A stretch of 64,000 nt of DNA from Beta vulgaris subsp. vulgaris (lineage: Eukaryota; Streptophyta; Magnoliopsida; Caryophyllales; Amaranthaceae): contig NC_079202.1 in NCBI RefSeq assembly GCF_026745355.1, positions 32,829,269-32,893,268 of the forward strand. The letters are read 5' to 3'. The translations under genes and the position numbers were made by a program. Below are positions 25,701 through 37,426 of the stretch, in pieces. The notes below the pieces were generated by a model. That model did not search any database and had not been told where the DNA came from. It was given only the letters and a program-made list of their open reading frames with translations. Every line of letters starts with the position of its first letter. The first letter of the stretch is position 1.

Positions 25701-27152
25701 ACTTGGGATCTTGTTTCGAGACCGGATGGGGTGAATATTATTCGTTGCATGTGGTTATTTAAACATAAATACAGGGACACAAGTGAGCTCGAGCGCTATA
25801 AAACGCGTCTGGTTGCCAATGGCAAATCTTAACAGGTTGGTATTGACTGTAATGAGACTTTCAGCCCGGTTGTAAAACCGGCCACTATTCGCATTGTTCT
25901 CAGCATTGCCATGGGTAAGAAATGGCCTATTCATCAGCTTGACGTGAAGAATGCCTTCTTACAAGGCTCTCTTAAAGAAAAAGTTTACATGCATCAACCT
26001 CCTGGTTTTGTGAACTCTCATGCTCCTACTCATGTTTGCTGTCTGCGCAAATCTCTTCATGGGTTGAAGCAGACACCCCGTGCATGGTACCAGCGTTTTG
26101 CTAACTTTTTACTGCAGATTGGCTTCACTTGCAGCACTAGTGACAACTCTCTGTTTATTTATCACTCTAGTATTCACACTGCTTACCTGTTACTGTATGT
26201 GGATGATATTGTGCTGATAGCTTCTTCTGATACTCTTCGGGATCACATTATGTCTCTTCTCCAGGCTAAATTTGCCATGACTGATCTGGGCAAACTCAAC
26301 TACTTCTTGGGTATCTCCGTACAGCGTACTCCCACTAGCATGTTCCTGTGTTAGAAGAAGTATGATGAAGAAATCATTCAGCGTGCTAATATGACCAACT
26401 GTAAAGTGGTCGCTATACCAACTCCAAACTCAGTGCTTCCGATGATCCTCTCATTTCTGACCCTACTCTATACCGCAGCTTGGCTGGTGCTCTTTAGTAC
26501 CTCACCTTTACTCGCCCGGACATTGCTTACGTCGTTTAACAGGTGTGTCTCTTCATGCATGCTCCTCGAGAACCGCACTACAATGCCCTTAAGCGCATCA
26601 TTTGGTACATCAAAGGCCCTCTTGTGCACGGTCTGCATCTGTATCCCTCTGCTCCATCCAGATTGGTCACATATACTGACGCTGATTGGGGCGGGTGTCC
26701 TGACACTCGCTGGTCCTCATCTGGCTATTGTTTTTTTTTTTCTTGGTGACAATCTTATCTCCTTGTCTGCTAAACGACAAGCAACTTTATCTTGTTCGAG
26801 TGTTGAAGTCGAGTATCGAGGTGTTGCTAATGTCGTAGCAGTGTCTTGATGGATACGTAATCTTCTCCTTGAGCTACATTGTCCCATGCGTAAAGCCACT
26901 ATTGTTTATTGTGATAATATCTCGGCCTACCTTTCTCATAATCCTGTTCACCATCAGCACACGATACACATCGAGATGGATATCCACTTTGTTCGTGAGA
27001 AAGTTGCCATGGGCCATGTTGGAGTCCTTCATGTTCCTTTATCTTATCAGTTTGCTGATATTTTCACCAAAGGACTCCCTCGCCAGCTCTTCCTTGACTT
27101 CAGATCCAGTCTGAGTGTCCGACCTCCTCCCGCTCCGACTGAGGGTGTGTGA
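22787..27152 (+). pseudogene. Copia element 1 gag-pol, broken
   Basis: Gag (UBN2 type) starts at 22787 and is open to 23248. A Gly/Arg/Lys-rich stretch follows at 23520-23640 in place of a zinc knuckle. The protease motif at 23979 reads WYMNTGATSHLT: the catalytic Asp codon is AAC (Asn) at 23988-23990. A GAG-preintegrase segment (LWHRRLGHP) and integrase follow, with a frameshift near the A-run at 24725 and a stop at 24764-24766 in the HGDNG motif. Reverse transcriptase has a stop at 25829 and keeps YVDD near 26198-26209. RNase H ends at about 27152. At least six frames are needed, so no polyprotein is made. Confidence 0.9.
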
Positions 27153-27288
27153 TAGAGGATATGCAAATATTCTCCTAGTATATCTTGTAGATAATTTGTT
27201 AATGTATAGTTTCCGATTCTTTAGGTTGTACATCTATATATATGGTGTTAATCAAATCACTCCAATGAAGGAGATTCTAATTAACTTA
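27150..27288 (+). repeat. 3' LTR of Copia element 1
   Basis: A 139-bp copy of the LTR, preceded by the purine-rich GACTGAGGGTGTG that would prime plus-strand synthesis. It is shorter than the 5' LTR because of an internal deletion after TTGTTAAT. Confidence 0.88.
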
Positions 27289-27459
27289 TAGATTTTGGTT
27301 AGGATTGGTTTCTTTCAAAACATGACTATTGCATTTGGGTTTTTTAGACCTATTCTTTCCAATATTATTTTGGTTTGCTATCCCTAAATCAGAGGGATTA
27401 TTTTGCATATTTTTGGGATTAACTCATCTAATCCTTTTGGTTTGCTATTCCTTAATCAA

Positions 27460-28558
27460 TGGTTTTTTCAACAGATACCTCTGACAAATTATTTTTTTCA
27501 CCAAATACCACAATTCATTTCCAAATTCACCATATACCCCTGACTTTCTACAAATACATCCAAATGCCCTTACTGACTAACGACAGTTAACTCCGTTAGT
27601 CATTAGTGTTAATTAATCCTAAAAATTCTAATTCACTCTACGTCAACCCTAAAAACCCTAACTCAACCTAAGTAAACCTAACTCCCTATCTCCTTAACCC
27701 ACCCCCAACCCCACTAGCCCCACCAACCCCACCACGCCCCACCACCCTCTCCGACAGCCCCCTTGTTCCCCCTTGATCTCTCGCACCTCCCCCTCCCCAC
27801 CACCCCCCACAACCCTAAATCTCTCTTCACCACCCATTCGACCCCCTATCGCAAAAACGTGAGCCCCCCCCCCCTTCGAACTCAATCTGGCCCGGCAATA
27901 TAGAGAGTTCAAAATCGCAAGCCCCACCCCTTCGAACTCAGTTCAGCCCCAAAAAATTGTGAATCCCGAGCCCCCACCCCATCCCCATCCCCGAACTCAA
28001 TTGAACCTCGAACTCAGTTACTCGAAATCAGTCGCCGGATGGCTCGGATTTTCTTCGACAATAATAATGGCGGTGGGGCTGGGGTTGGTTATGGTTGCGC
28101 CGGCGAGAGTGAGGGAGGGGGAGGCACAGAGGAAATCGAGAGAGGGTGAACTCAGTCGCTCGATGCCTTGAATTTTCTTCGACAATAGTGGCGGTGGAGC
28201 TGGGGTTGGATTGGGGTTGCGCCGGCGAGAGTGAGGGAGGGGGAGGCACGAAGGAGATCAAGGGGTTGCGTGGGGGAGGGGGAGGGGTGGAGCTGTGGGG
28301 GGTTGGTGGGGTCGGGTTTGGGTTAGTTAGGGTTTTTAGAGTTACTTAGGGTTTTTTAGAGTTATTAGGGTTAACTTAGGCTTTTCAGAGTTAATTAGGG
28401 TTTTTTAGGGTTAATTAGCGTTAATGACTAACGACGTTAACCGTCATTAGTCATTTTTGTGGCATTCTTTTAAAAGTTAGGAGTGTGTTGAATTTGGAAA
28501 ATAATTGGGGTATCTGGTAAAGAAATTTATTTGACAGAAATATTTGGTGAAAAAACGG
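27460..28558. mobile_element. MULE-like element with perfect 9-bp duplication
   Basis: The flanks carry a perfect 9-bp duplication CTTAATCAA (27451-27459 and 28559-28567). The inverted ends start TGGTTTTTTCAAC and CCGTTTTTTCACC and extend for about 200 bases. They share ATACCYCTGAC-like words, a GACTAACGACGTTAAC block and CCCTAA-rich stretches. The centre (27690-28330) is GC-rich and gene-like. No transposase is present, so it is non-autonomous. Confidence 0.85.
28025..28262 (+). repeat. Two-copy ~120-bp direct repeat
   Basis: A unit containing ATTTTCTTCGACAATA and GCGCCGGCGAGAGTGAGGGA occurs twice in tandem, offset by about 120 bases, in the GC-rich centre of the MULE-like element. Neither copy gives a convincing protein. 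Confidence 0.8.
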
Positions 28559-28833
28559 CTTAATCAAAAGGATTGTATTTGCATATTTCTGAAGATGATG
28601 AAACACTCGATTCTTTTACATAAATAGTCATTTTGAAAAAATTCACCATAGTACACTAAAAAGGTGATTACATTGCCCATCAGATATGGCATCTTCGTGA
28701 ATAAAATGTCCTATAAAATCTAATAGTTGAAGACAAATATCTAATCTTGATTTACTTATCAAATTGTTGATCCAAACATGATTTTTCTTTTTTGAAAACA
28801 ATTAATAAAGCAGAACAGGCTATTTAACTATTC

Positions 28834-30349
28834 CGTTTTTTCTTTCGAAAAAAACTATGCCGTGTTTTCATCATTTACCCATCACAAATTGAAAAATTCA
28901 CCATATACCTCAAATATTTAGGAAATTCACCATATACCTCAAATATTTAGAAAATTCACCATATACCAACTAAGTTTTCAAAAATGTGTATCAAATACGT
29001 TAAATCGTTGTTTGCATTATTTACATCTTTGTCATTATTATCCTAATTAATCCTCCCTCCACCCTAACCCCCTTAACCCTAATTCCCCAAGGTACATAAT
29101 CCCCTAACCCTGATGCCCTTAACCTTAACTAATGAACCTAAATAAATGAAACTCTATATCTCACCGCCAAAACCACTTTTTTTTTTTTTTGAAAAAAGGG
29201 ACGCCACTGATGATCCTTAAAGGGCATGAACTTCGAGAATCCCATCAAAACGAGTACCAATAGATGGTATTATGGAAACGCTTCGGAGTCGATCTTAAAC
29301 AAACGATTCCAACTCCAAATTGACCTTAATATAAAAAAGGACGGGACCTATGACCCGAGGGCTCGAACTTCGAGAAGCCCATCAAAATGAGAACCAATAC
29401 GATTGTATTCTGGGCACACTTTCCGAGGCGATTTTAAACGGATGATCTAACTGTCAAAAAGACTTTTTTTTTTAGAAAAACGAATGCCACCAATAAAACT
29501 TAAAGGACATGATCTTTGAGAATCCTATCAAACGAGTACCAATACGATAGTATTGTGGGCACGCTTCTTGAGGCATCTTAAATAGTCGATCTCACCGTCA
29601 AAATGACAATTTTGAAAACACCAACGCCATCGACGATCCTAAAAGGGTACAAACTTCGAGAATCCTATTATAACGAGTACCAATACGATAGTATTCTGAG
29701 CACGCATCCTGATGCCATCTTAAACAACCTCTCTCTCTCCGCAAAAATGACTTTTTTTTTTTTTGAGAAAACGGTAGCCACTGACTACCCTAAAGGGCAC
29801 GAATTTCGAGAAGCCCATAAAACAAGTATCAATACGACAATATTATGTGAAAAAACGGCCGCCACCAACGACCCCTAAAGTGCACAAATTTCGAGAAGCC
29901 CATAAAAACAAGTACCAATACGACAATATTATAGGCACGTTTTGCGGGGCTATCTTAAATCGTTGATTTTACCACCGAAATGACTTTTTTTTTTGAAAAA
30001 AAAAAACATCAGTGACGACCTTTAAACATACGAATTTCGAGAAGCCCATCAAAACGAGTATTAATACTACAATAATTAGTTAGTGTTGATGGTGGAGGAG
30101 AGAGATTAATTTTTTTTGTTTTTGTAAAAGATTAGGGGTAATTAGGTTAATAGCGGTAATAAAGTCGTAAATAATGGCACATGTTGAGTTAACGTCCGTT
30201 AGAAAAAGGGCATATGGTGAACGTTTTCTGAAACTCAGGGTATATGGTGAATATTTTAAACATTGACGACATGTGATGAATTTTTTTAATTTGTCTGAGG
30301 TATTTGGTGAATTTTTTTAATTTATCAGGGGTATATGGTAAAAATTCGC
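28834..30349. mobile_element. MULE-like element with internal minisatellite
   Basis: Inverted ends of about 200 bases repeat AATTCACCATATACC several times on the left, and the complement (GGTATATGGTGAA) several times on the right. A 9-bp duplication with one mismatch flanks it (TAACTATTC 28825-28833, TAACTATTT 30350-30358). There is no transposase. The centre is mostly a tandem array (29190-30075). Confidence 0.78.
29190..30075 (+). repeat. Tandem array, ~140-bp unit, about seven copies
   Basis: Each unit carries AACTTCGAGAA(T/G)CCCATCA, then CGAGTACCAATACGA and a T-rich tail before the next unit. Markers fall near 29251, 29390, 29533, 29673, 29823, 29910 and 30055, giving a period near 140 with one short 87-base step. 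The array is internal to the MULE-like element. Confidence 0.8.
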
Positions 30350-30367
30350 TAACTATTTATCCCTACT

Positions 30368-30900
30368 TAGGGGTGAGCAGAAATTTCGGGTACCCAGACC
30401 CGATATGGATTCGCCGGGTCCGGGTCCGGGTCCCAAAAAACGGACCTGATTTCATCTGGTTCCAATTCTAGGTAGAATTTTGTCGGATTCGGTACATGTG
30501 GGTATCCGATTTGACCGGTTCTGGCTCTGGGTACCCGGTTGGAGCGGGTCTGGGTCCGGGTACCCGGTATTTAGAATTGGTTTTTTTTTTTTTCATATAC
30601 TCATATAGAATTGGTAATAGGATAATAGTTGTTAAGTAAAAAGTTAGTACTTAGTAGGCCTTTAGGCCCATTTAACTTTTTTAAAAAAATTTATAGCTCA
30701 ATTGGCCCATCTTAGTATGTTGTTAAACATACAACTAGGTACCCAGCTCTGGACCTGGTACCCACCGATTCCGGGTCTGGTTCTAAAAATTTAGGACCCG
30801 GTTGGATCAGTTTCAATTCCAATTCCAGATTTTTAATACCCACTGAGTCCGGGTCTGGGTCTATAAAATTCTACCGGGTATCCGGTTGTGCTGACCCCTA
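30368..30900. mobile_element. hAT-like non-autonomous element
   Basis: Ends TAGGGGTGAGCAG and, inverted, TAGGGGTCAGCAC, with a perfect 8-bp duplication TCCCTACT (30360-30367, 30901-30908). The 8-bp duplication and TAGGG-type ends are typical of hAT elements. The interior is rich in GGGTCCGGGTACCCGG words and non-coding. It lies directly beside the right flank of the preceding MULE-like element. Confidence 0.85.
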
Positions 30901-30908
30901 TCCCTACT

Positions 30909-31414
30909 ATTAGAGTATTAGTGGCATTTTAGTAATTTCCTGTATAAAAGCCTAGAGACTTGCCCATGTACAATAAAAAGGTGATTCTAATTTCTTGAGT
31001 GATAGATTTAGGTAACATTCCATTCCATGTGTTAGTACTACATCCACGAGACTTTACAATCAGGCCCGAATGGTAATGTTAATGAAGGTGAAAGGAAATT
31101 AATGAACTATACAAAATACACTTAATTCATGTCGGTGGATGAAGTGAGCATCCATGTTTTCCAGATTCAGCAAGTGGATTTCTCTATTCTTTTTAAAATG
31201 AATTTGAGCTCAAAGAACAAAAGATAGGGAAAGGAATAACAATCGCAATCATTGAATTAAAATGGAGTACATGTGTTCACATATGAGAACAGAAACCAAC
31301 TCTTCCAAATTTTGAAAGGAAATGGCGAACAGGATGGACTAATAGCATCTAATATTACAACTCCTAAAATGTGATACATTTTGATGCTTGATTATTTGAA
31401 ACCAAAAATATCAA
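30909..31414. other. 3' flank of GDSL gene 2
   Basis: AT-rich intergenic sequence between the hAT-like element and the stop codon of GDSL gene 2. Nothing further was recognised. Confidence 0.4.
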
Positions 31415-34400
31415 TTATAGTGATGCTAACTGTTGAATGTTTATAGGATATGCATTCGTAGTTGACCTGGAGGAGTATGCTTTCCGGGCAAGTATCACAT
31501 TAGCTACCTCAGTTGGGTGAAAAGCATCCCAAAATAAATACTTGTCTCGATTTTCACAGGAAGCCTGTAGAGGAAGGCAAGTAATTTGCCCATTGTTCCT
31601 TCCTACTCCACAACATCCTCTGTCTATTACCTCAATCCCTACAAAATATTCAACAAAACATTATAAATAAAATCCGCGTAGATACCATTCACGCTAGACT
31701 AGACGAATATACATCATGTATATATCACGCTGTATGATATAACCAATGTTATTTTGTTTGTCAGATAACCAACTCAATCAAAAGTTTAAGTTGATAATTG
31801 AAGTCACTGACAGAGTTATATACTCTATTAACTCCCTAAGTAAATTTTTTTTTTGTTTTTATTCAAATCATGTATGATCTCTAACGCAGATCTTTAAAAT
31901 AACAAGGTTAAGACAGTCAGATAGAAAGATTGAAGAAAGAATACGTACCGTAAGATCTTCTATTAGAGGACACTTCGCTGCCAGCCCGGTAAGAGTCCAA
32001 GTATACGAACTTGGCTCCTGGTAGTTGACCATTGTTAAAGGCATCAACCAATTGTCGTAAGCCTGAATTAAACAGACTAACAATATTGTTTTTGTCCTCA
32101 TTACAACGACTTTGTCCTGTCCCATTGGACCTCGCAAGTTCATAGGGTATGCACCCAATTTGCCCAACTCCTGTTACTACCACCTTTCTAACTCCAAGTC
32201 GGTACAAATCCTACATATTTTAACAAATCTTTATTTTTAATAAAAAAAAGATGATTCAATGGGATTGCAATATAAATTTAAGTAGACGTATAACGTATTA
32301 GTTTGTTTCTTCAAGTTGAGATATGATATATAGTAAGAATCAGGTTTGAATCACAAAATTCATATTAATTAAACTAGTATCAACTAATAACATTGAGTGA
32401 GACATAAAAAGTTTGTTTAAATCTAATCTTAAACTAATAACATTGAGTGAGACATAGATTTAAACTCAGTAAAACTATGATAAACAACTTTGTTTAAATC
32501 TAATCTTGAACTAATAACATTAGTGAGACATAGATTTAAACTCGGTCCAGTTAGTCTTGTAAGAGATCGCCTACTTTAAGTTTAAAATTAAGCACGGTCC
32601 AATCCAATATTAAGTAGAGAGCAGGTCACTTTTTTTTTTCAATATAGTGACTAGTTTAATCTATTTAGGGACCAGTTTAATCTATTTCGTTGACAGTTTA
32701 TTCTATTTAGTAATGACATTTTCTAACCCATTCAATGACTAATTTAATGCATTTAGTGACTACTTTAATGAGTTCGGTAAGACTACTGAGTTATTTTTTA
32801 AAATTGTCTGTTGTAATTCGAGAGTCAAGAAACCAAAAGAAGTAGAAGGGAAGGAATGACTAGGATAGTGTTGGGTTATAGTGAAATGGAATAAATTTAT
32901 TAGAAAAATTCAGTCTTGAATTCGTCTAATTTTATGTTAAAATTAGACCGTATGTTCTAATAATTTGTTAACTCAGTAAAACTATGATAAAGAGAATTTG
33001 GCCTTATCTACGTGAGGATTGGATCAAATAAAAGAAACAAACCGTGAGTTGACGTGAATAATCTTGAAGAAGGGCATTAGCATAGGCTGCGGGGGTAAAT
33101 TGGTTAGAAGTGGGGTAGTATTCAGGCATGAAATAATTGTTGAGGTAGTCATTGCTTCCCATTCCAGAGTAAATAATGCATTTGCTAAGGTAATTTTGAA
33201 GGCCGCTCGCATCTCCCCTGAAGTTTCTTCTTAATTCTTGTAAAACTCTTGCGAAGTTGTAAACTTGTTGGCTCATTGAAATATGAGCCCCCTGCATGCA
33301 ATATTACAATGTAAAAGCACGCTCATAAATTCAAAATTAAACAAGCTAGGGTGAATATAATGCATTCATTAAATTATAACTCTCGATTCTTGAATATATA
33401 TTCTCGTAGTTACTCAATTGTAGCTATTCTTGCTTTATTTTCTTCCATCAATAGTATCAAATAAATAGTATTCATCCCTAAATAGTCCAAAAAATCCAGG
33501 GAGCAAAATGGAATTTTTACCAAATTATTGCCTGTGTCATCTCTTATACCAGCAGCTCCGGACGCAAAATTTACTCCTCTAATTAGAGAGCTACGCCTAG
33601 CACTTGAAAATGGTGGAATGAAGTCCGAAAATCCTAGAAGTTGAGCTGTAGAAATAATATTTGCAACATTGCAACTTTTTAGACATGGAAAAACATAGTT
33701 ACCTCAGGCTTTATTTCTGCAAATCTCATAACAATCCAACAATGCAACTTTTTAGACATGATTAGACTAATCCTTTGTCTCAAATATTCACAGTAGGTTG
33801 GCCTTTACAGTTATCAATACCACAATTTAAATTCGTTATTATATCTAATTATATATTAGTAAGAATTATTAATCATTGATATTTTTAAAATATACATACA
33901 TATGTTAAAATAAACCTAACAACATTTTATATACGAACATTTGCTTTTATATATAAGCTGTAAACGAGTAATCAAAGTGGATTTGTAAAAGATACGAAAG
34001 TTAAAGTATACTATCTCAAAACGAAAAGAGTAATTGTTGAAAATCTATCATAAGGTTCTAAATTAAAAGTAGGACAATAATTGTACAATATAGTCCTATA
34101 TAAATTAATATAAAATCCAAAGTTTACTTACCTAACGCATCAACAAAAGTTCGACCATTGCAAAAACGACCGGTAGGTCCTTGTGCGAAATCAATACCAT
34201 AAGGCATGTAATTGGCTCTAGCCAATGTTAGAATATCATTGTTGTTACCATTATCAACCAATGAATCCCCAAAAATGAAGAAGCATGGCACTTTCACTTG
34301 TGCTGGCTGCTGTTTTGTCGCTGTTGAATTACAAGCCGTAGCAACATAACACCACAATAACGATGCAATTACAACCCATAATAAACCTTTTCTGCTGTTT

Positions 34401-34417
34401 ATATTAACCCTTCCCAT
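31415..34417 (-). CDS. GDSL esterase/lipase 2 (five exons)
   Basis: Same family and gene structure as GDSL gene 1, also expected to be a secreted ester hydrolase. Exons in reading order: 34417-34132, 33645-33521, 33291-33043, 32210-31949, 31638-31415. Intron phases are 1, 0, 0, 1 and exon 1 is 286 nt, the same as in gene 1. The joined frame is open for 381 residues. A hydrophobic signal segment lies at residues 11-28. Motifs are FIFGDSLVDNGNNN (Ser52), the block II-like GVNFASGAAG from exon 2, SGMGSND (179-185) and WDAFHP with Asp345 and His348. The start ATG lies 44 bases downstream of a TATA box. It is a divergent paralogue, not a recent copy: exons 2, 3 and 4 differ in length by 3-12 nt and sequence identity is only moderate. 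Confidence 0.93.
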
Positions 34418-34460
34418 TTTTGTTATAAACAGCAGTGATGTATAAGTTGTAGACTTGTAG

Positions 34461-34468
34461 TATATATA
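34461..34468 (-). promoter_or_regulatory. TATA box of GDSL gene 2
   Basis: TATATATA, read on the minus strand within CTATATATA, 44 bases upstream of the start codon. This implies a very short 5' UTR of about 15-20 bases if used. Confidence 0.6.
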
Positions 34469-34472
34469 GTGA

Positions 34473-35095
34473 GAATTTCAAACAATAGTAACGATTTCAT
34501 GGGAAACATGCACGTATGTCACGTATATTAGGTGCATGTGAGCATAGGAGGTGATATAATGAATGTTTTGCCTAAATCATTAAATTGTTTGATGATTTCA
34601 ACTTTCAAGTAGCATTGGGAGATGGTGCAGTGATTAATTAGTTGGGACTTCGGGAGCTTGGGGCTAGCTAGCTAGCTAGCTGCCTTTGTATTCCTAGGAG
34701 CGGTGATCAGATTTGGGTATCCCGTGAATCACATCATTTTACGAACAGGAACAGGATGAGTGCTGCAAGTTGAAGCTACGTTATTAAGAAACACAAGTAT
34801 ACGAGTGCAGAACACACTTAACTTTTGTAACTTGGAAGCTAGGGGTTGCTCAATAATAAAAAAAAAGTATAAAATCTGAAGGGATTTTGAGAGATTCATA
34901 TAAAAAAAAAAAATAGTCTTGCATACGGCTAGTCACACCTATATGTATAGTTAAGGTTGTGTGCTCGTTCATATTTCACTCGTTTCTTATCGGAATCGAG
35001 CTTTGGACCAAGCGTTGGAAAATTATCAAGCCAAATTTTCATCTCCAACTTCAACATTCCAAAGATATTGAGTGTGTTGTAAGATGTGGTCTTTA
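34473..35095. other. Upstream region of GDSL gene 2
   Basis: AT-rich sequence with a short (GCTA)n run at 34663-34680 and an A-run near 34900. No coding frame was recognised. Confidence 0.45.
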
Positions 35096-35099
35096 AAGT

Positions 35100-36399
35100 T
35101 GACCATTGTGAACAAAACCCTTATACAAATAGAGTTACTCTTATGAGCAAACGAAGTTACTTGTACGAATATGTACTCTTTTTAATAAAAGGATGTTGCT
35201 CCTATAAACAAATGTAATTACTTTTAAAATAAAAGAGAATAATAATCAGTTTATTCTTATTAACGAATGAGTTTACTTGTATGAAGAAATTGGGTTACTT
35301 TTGTAAACAACTGGGGTTACTAGTATAATTATATAGGGTCGTCATATGAAGAAATGATGTTATTCTTCTAAATGAATGAGATTACTCGTATGAATATATG
35401 GGGTTACTTTTGCAAACAATCGGAATTACTCATATAATTAAATAGGGTTGTCATATAATTAAGTGAAATTACTTGTATAAAGAAATAATATTACTTTTGT
35501 GAACAATTGGGTAAGTTGTATGATTAAATAGGATCATCATATGATTAAATACGATCGTCGAAAGAAATGGTGATATTTTTGTGAACAATTGCGGTTACCC
35601 TTATGATAAAATAGGGTCATCATATATGATTAAGTGAGGTTACTCGTATAAGGAAATGGGGTTACTTTTATCTTTTGAAATATTGATTTTACTCGTATAA
35701 TCTAATAAGGTCGTTGTATGATTAAATGAGGTTATTTTTATGAACGAATGAGGTTACTCGTATGAAGAAACGTGGTTACTTCCATGAACAATTGGGGTTA
35801 TTCTTATAGTTAAATAGGGTCGTCGTATGATCAAGAGAGGTTATGCGTATGAAGAAACACAATTACTCATATGAATAAATGAATATATACTTTTGTGAAT
35901 AATTGTGGTTACTCGTATGATTAAATATGGGAGTCGTATAATTAAACTAAGTTACTCTCACGAACGAATGAGGTTACTCATATGAAGAAATGGGGTTACT
36001 TTTATGAACATTTGGGGTTAGTCAGAATTATTAAAAAGGGTCGGCGTATGATTAAGTGAGGTTTCTTGTATGAAGAAATGGGGTTACTTTTGTGAATAAT
36101 TAGGTTTACTCGTATTAATTAAATAAGATCGACGTCTGACTAAGTGAGGTTACTCTTCTGAACGAGTGAGGTTGTTCATATGAAGAAATGAGGTTACTTT
36201 TGTGAACAATTGCGATTACTCGTATGATTAAATGAGGTTACCCTTATGAACAAATGAGGTTACATTCGTATGATTATTTAGGGTCGTCGCACGAATAAAG
36301 GAGGTTACTTTTGTGGACGAATGAAGTTACTCGTATGAATAAATGTGGTTAATTTTGTGAACGATTAGATTACTCGTATAACTAGATAGGGTCGTTGTA
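35100..36399 (+). repeat. Minisatellite-like array, left part
   Basis: Degenerate tandem repeats, period about 85-110 bases. They are built from GGTTACTCGTATGAAGAAATG, GGTTACTTTTGTGAACAATTG and GATTAAATAGGGTCGTCGTA-like modules. About a dozen copies are present. The array is cut at 36399 by the 15-kb nested element and resumes in register at 51353. Confidence 0.88.
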
Positions 36400-36797
36400 C
36401 ACTAGTTGAAAAACCTTAAATAACGGGAAATAATTGATCCGATTTTGAAAAAACTGGATGCGCTAATCAATTTTTTAATAATGTGCTAGTTTTAGGATTA
36501 GTTAACTGATATGGTTGCGGTCAAGGACCATATCAGCTAACTGATCCATGGCCCAAACCCAACATTTCCCGCGTTATAAGCCTAAGTGGCACGCGTCCTT
36601 CGCGTTTCCCTAACCCTAACCCCATTTCCATCTCCCAATTGTACTTCCCACTCCTCACCTCTCCTTTCCTTTATTTTACTCGCCACTCCTTTCCTATATT
36701 TTACTCTCACCTCTCCTCTCCTCTCTTGACCCACCACCGTCGCTCCTAAGCTTCAGCCACGAACCAATACCATGACTCTTCAGACAACAACCAAGAA

Positions 36798-36935
36798 CAA
36801 CATCAATGCACAACCATGAACAGCATCAATGCACAACCACGAAGAACATCAACGCACAACTACGAAAAACATCAATGTAATACCACAAACAACATCAATG
36901 CACAACTACGAAGAACATCAACACACTACCACGAG
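36798..36935 (+). repeat. 23-bp tandem repeat, six copies
   Basis: The unit reads close to AACATCAATGCACAACTACGA. Six consecutive copies with few changes are present, in the C/T-rich leader-like part of the outer element. Confidence 0.85.
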
Positions 36936-37142
36936 CAACAATTGTTCCTCTCCTCTCGTCGCTGTCTTTCCAGATCTAGGGTTTGTCCAAGATTTTTTTT
37001 CGTTTTTTAGTTTAAGTTAAACAATTAAATAATTAGAGGCCACAAAGAAAGATTATGGCCTTAACCACTAACACATGTCTATTGAGCAATAAGATAGAAG
37101 GCCTGGATGCTAAAAGTGCATGACATTAACACATACAAGTGC

Positions 37143-37143
37143 G

Positions 37144-37172
<29 letters not shown>
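37143..37172 (+). repeat. (AT)n microsatellite
   Basis: An uninterrupted AT run of about 15 units inside the outer CACTAG-ended element, between its C/T-rich leader and the Copia 2 insertion. Confidence 0.9.
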
Positions 37173-37174
<2 letters not shown>

Positions 37175-37426
37175 TGAAAGGTTTGCCAATTATGGTGGCA
37201 TTTAAATTTAAACATTAACATAATGCAGTATGATTAATGCAAACAAACCAAGTCCTAAACAAATTAGTAATGTAATTCCAAAAGAAGCTACTTATTCAAA
37301 TGTAGTACGATTAAACTAATAAAGTAAATAACCCAAGTCCTAAACAAAAGAAGCAAAGTATCACTTTTTTATGGTTGTGAATCTGTAAATTGTAGTTGAG
37401 AGTATGCAACTATGGGTTGTAGAAGC

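Larger units (their letters stand above)
22485..27288 (+). mobile_element. Copia LTR retrotransposon 1, inactive
   Basis: A full-structure Copia element. The 5' LTR is at 22485-22659 and the 3' LTR at 27150-27288. A primer-binding site TGGTATCAG (22662-22670) begins 2 bases after the 5' LTR. A perfect 5-bp duplication TAGAT flanks the element (22480-22484, 27289-27293). The 3' LTR lacks a segment of about 36 bases present in the 5' LTR. The order gag, protease, integrase, reverse transcriptase, RNase H defines the Copia superfamily. Coding capacity is lost. Confidence 0.92.

Noticed and set aside
28028..28349. Small GC-rich frames on both strands that might be a captured gene (Pack-MULE)
   Set aside because: They come from a two-copy direct repeat, with frames differing between copies and no recognisable domain. 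Capture remains possible but is not supported.
35100..36399. Possible CRISPR array
   Set aside because: Units are degenerate, lack constant spacer/repeat alternation and lie in plant nuclear DNA. It is a minisatellite-like array.
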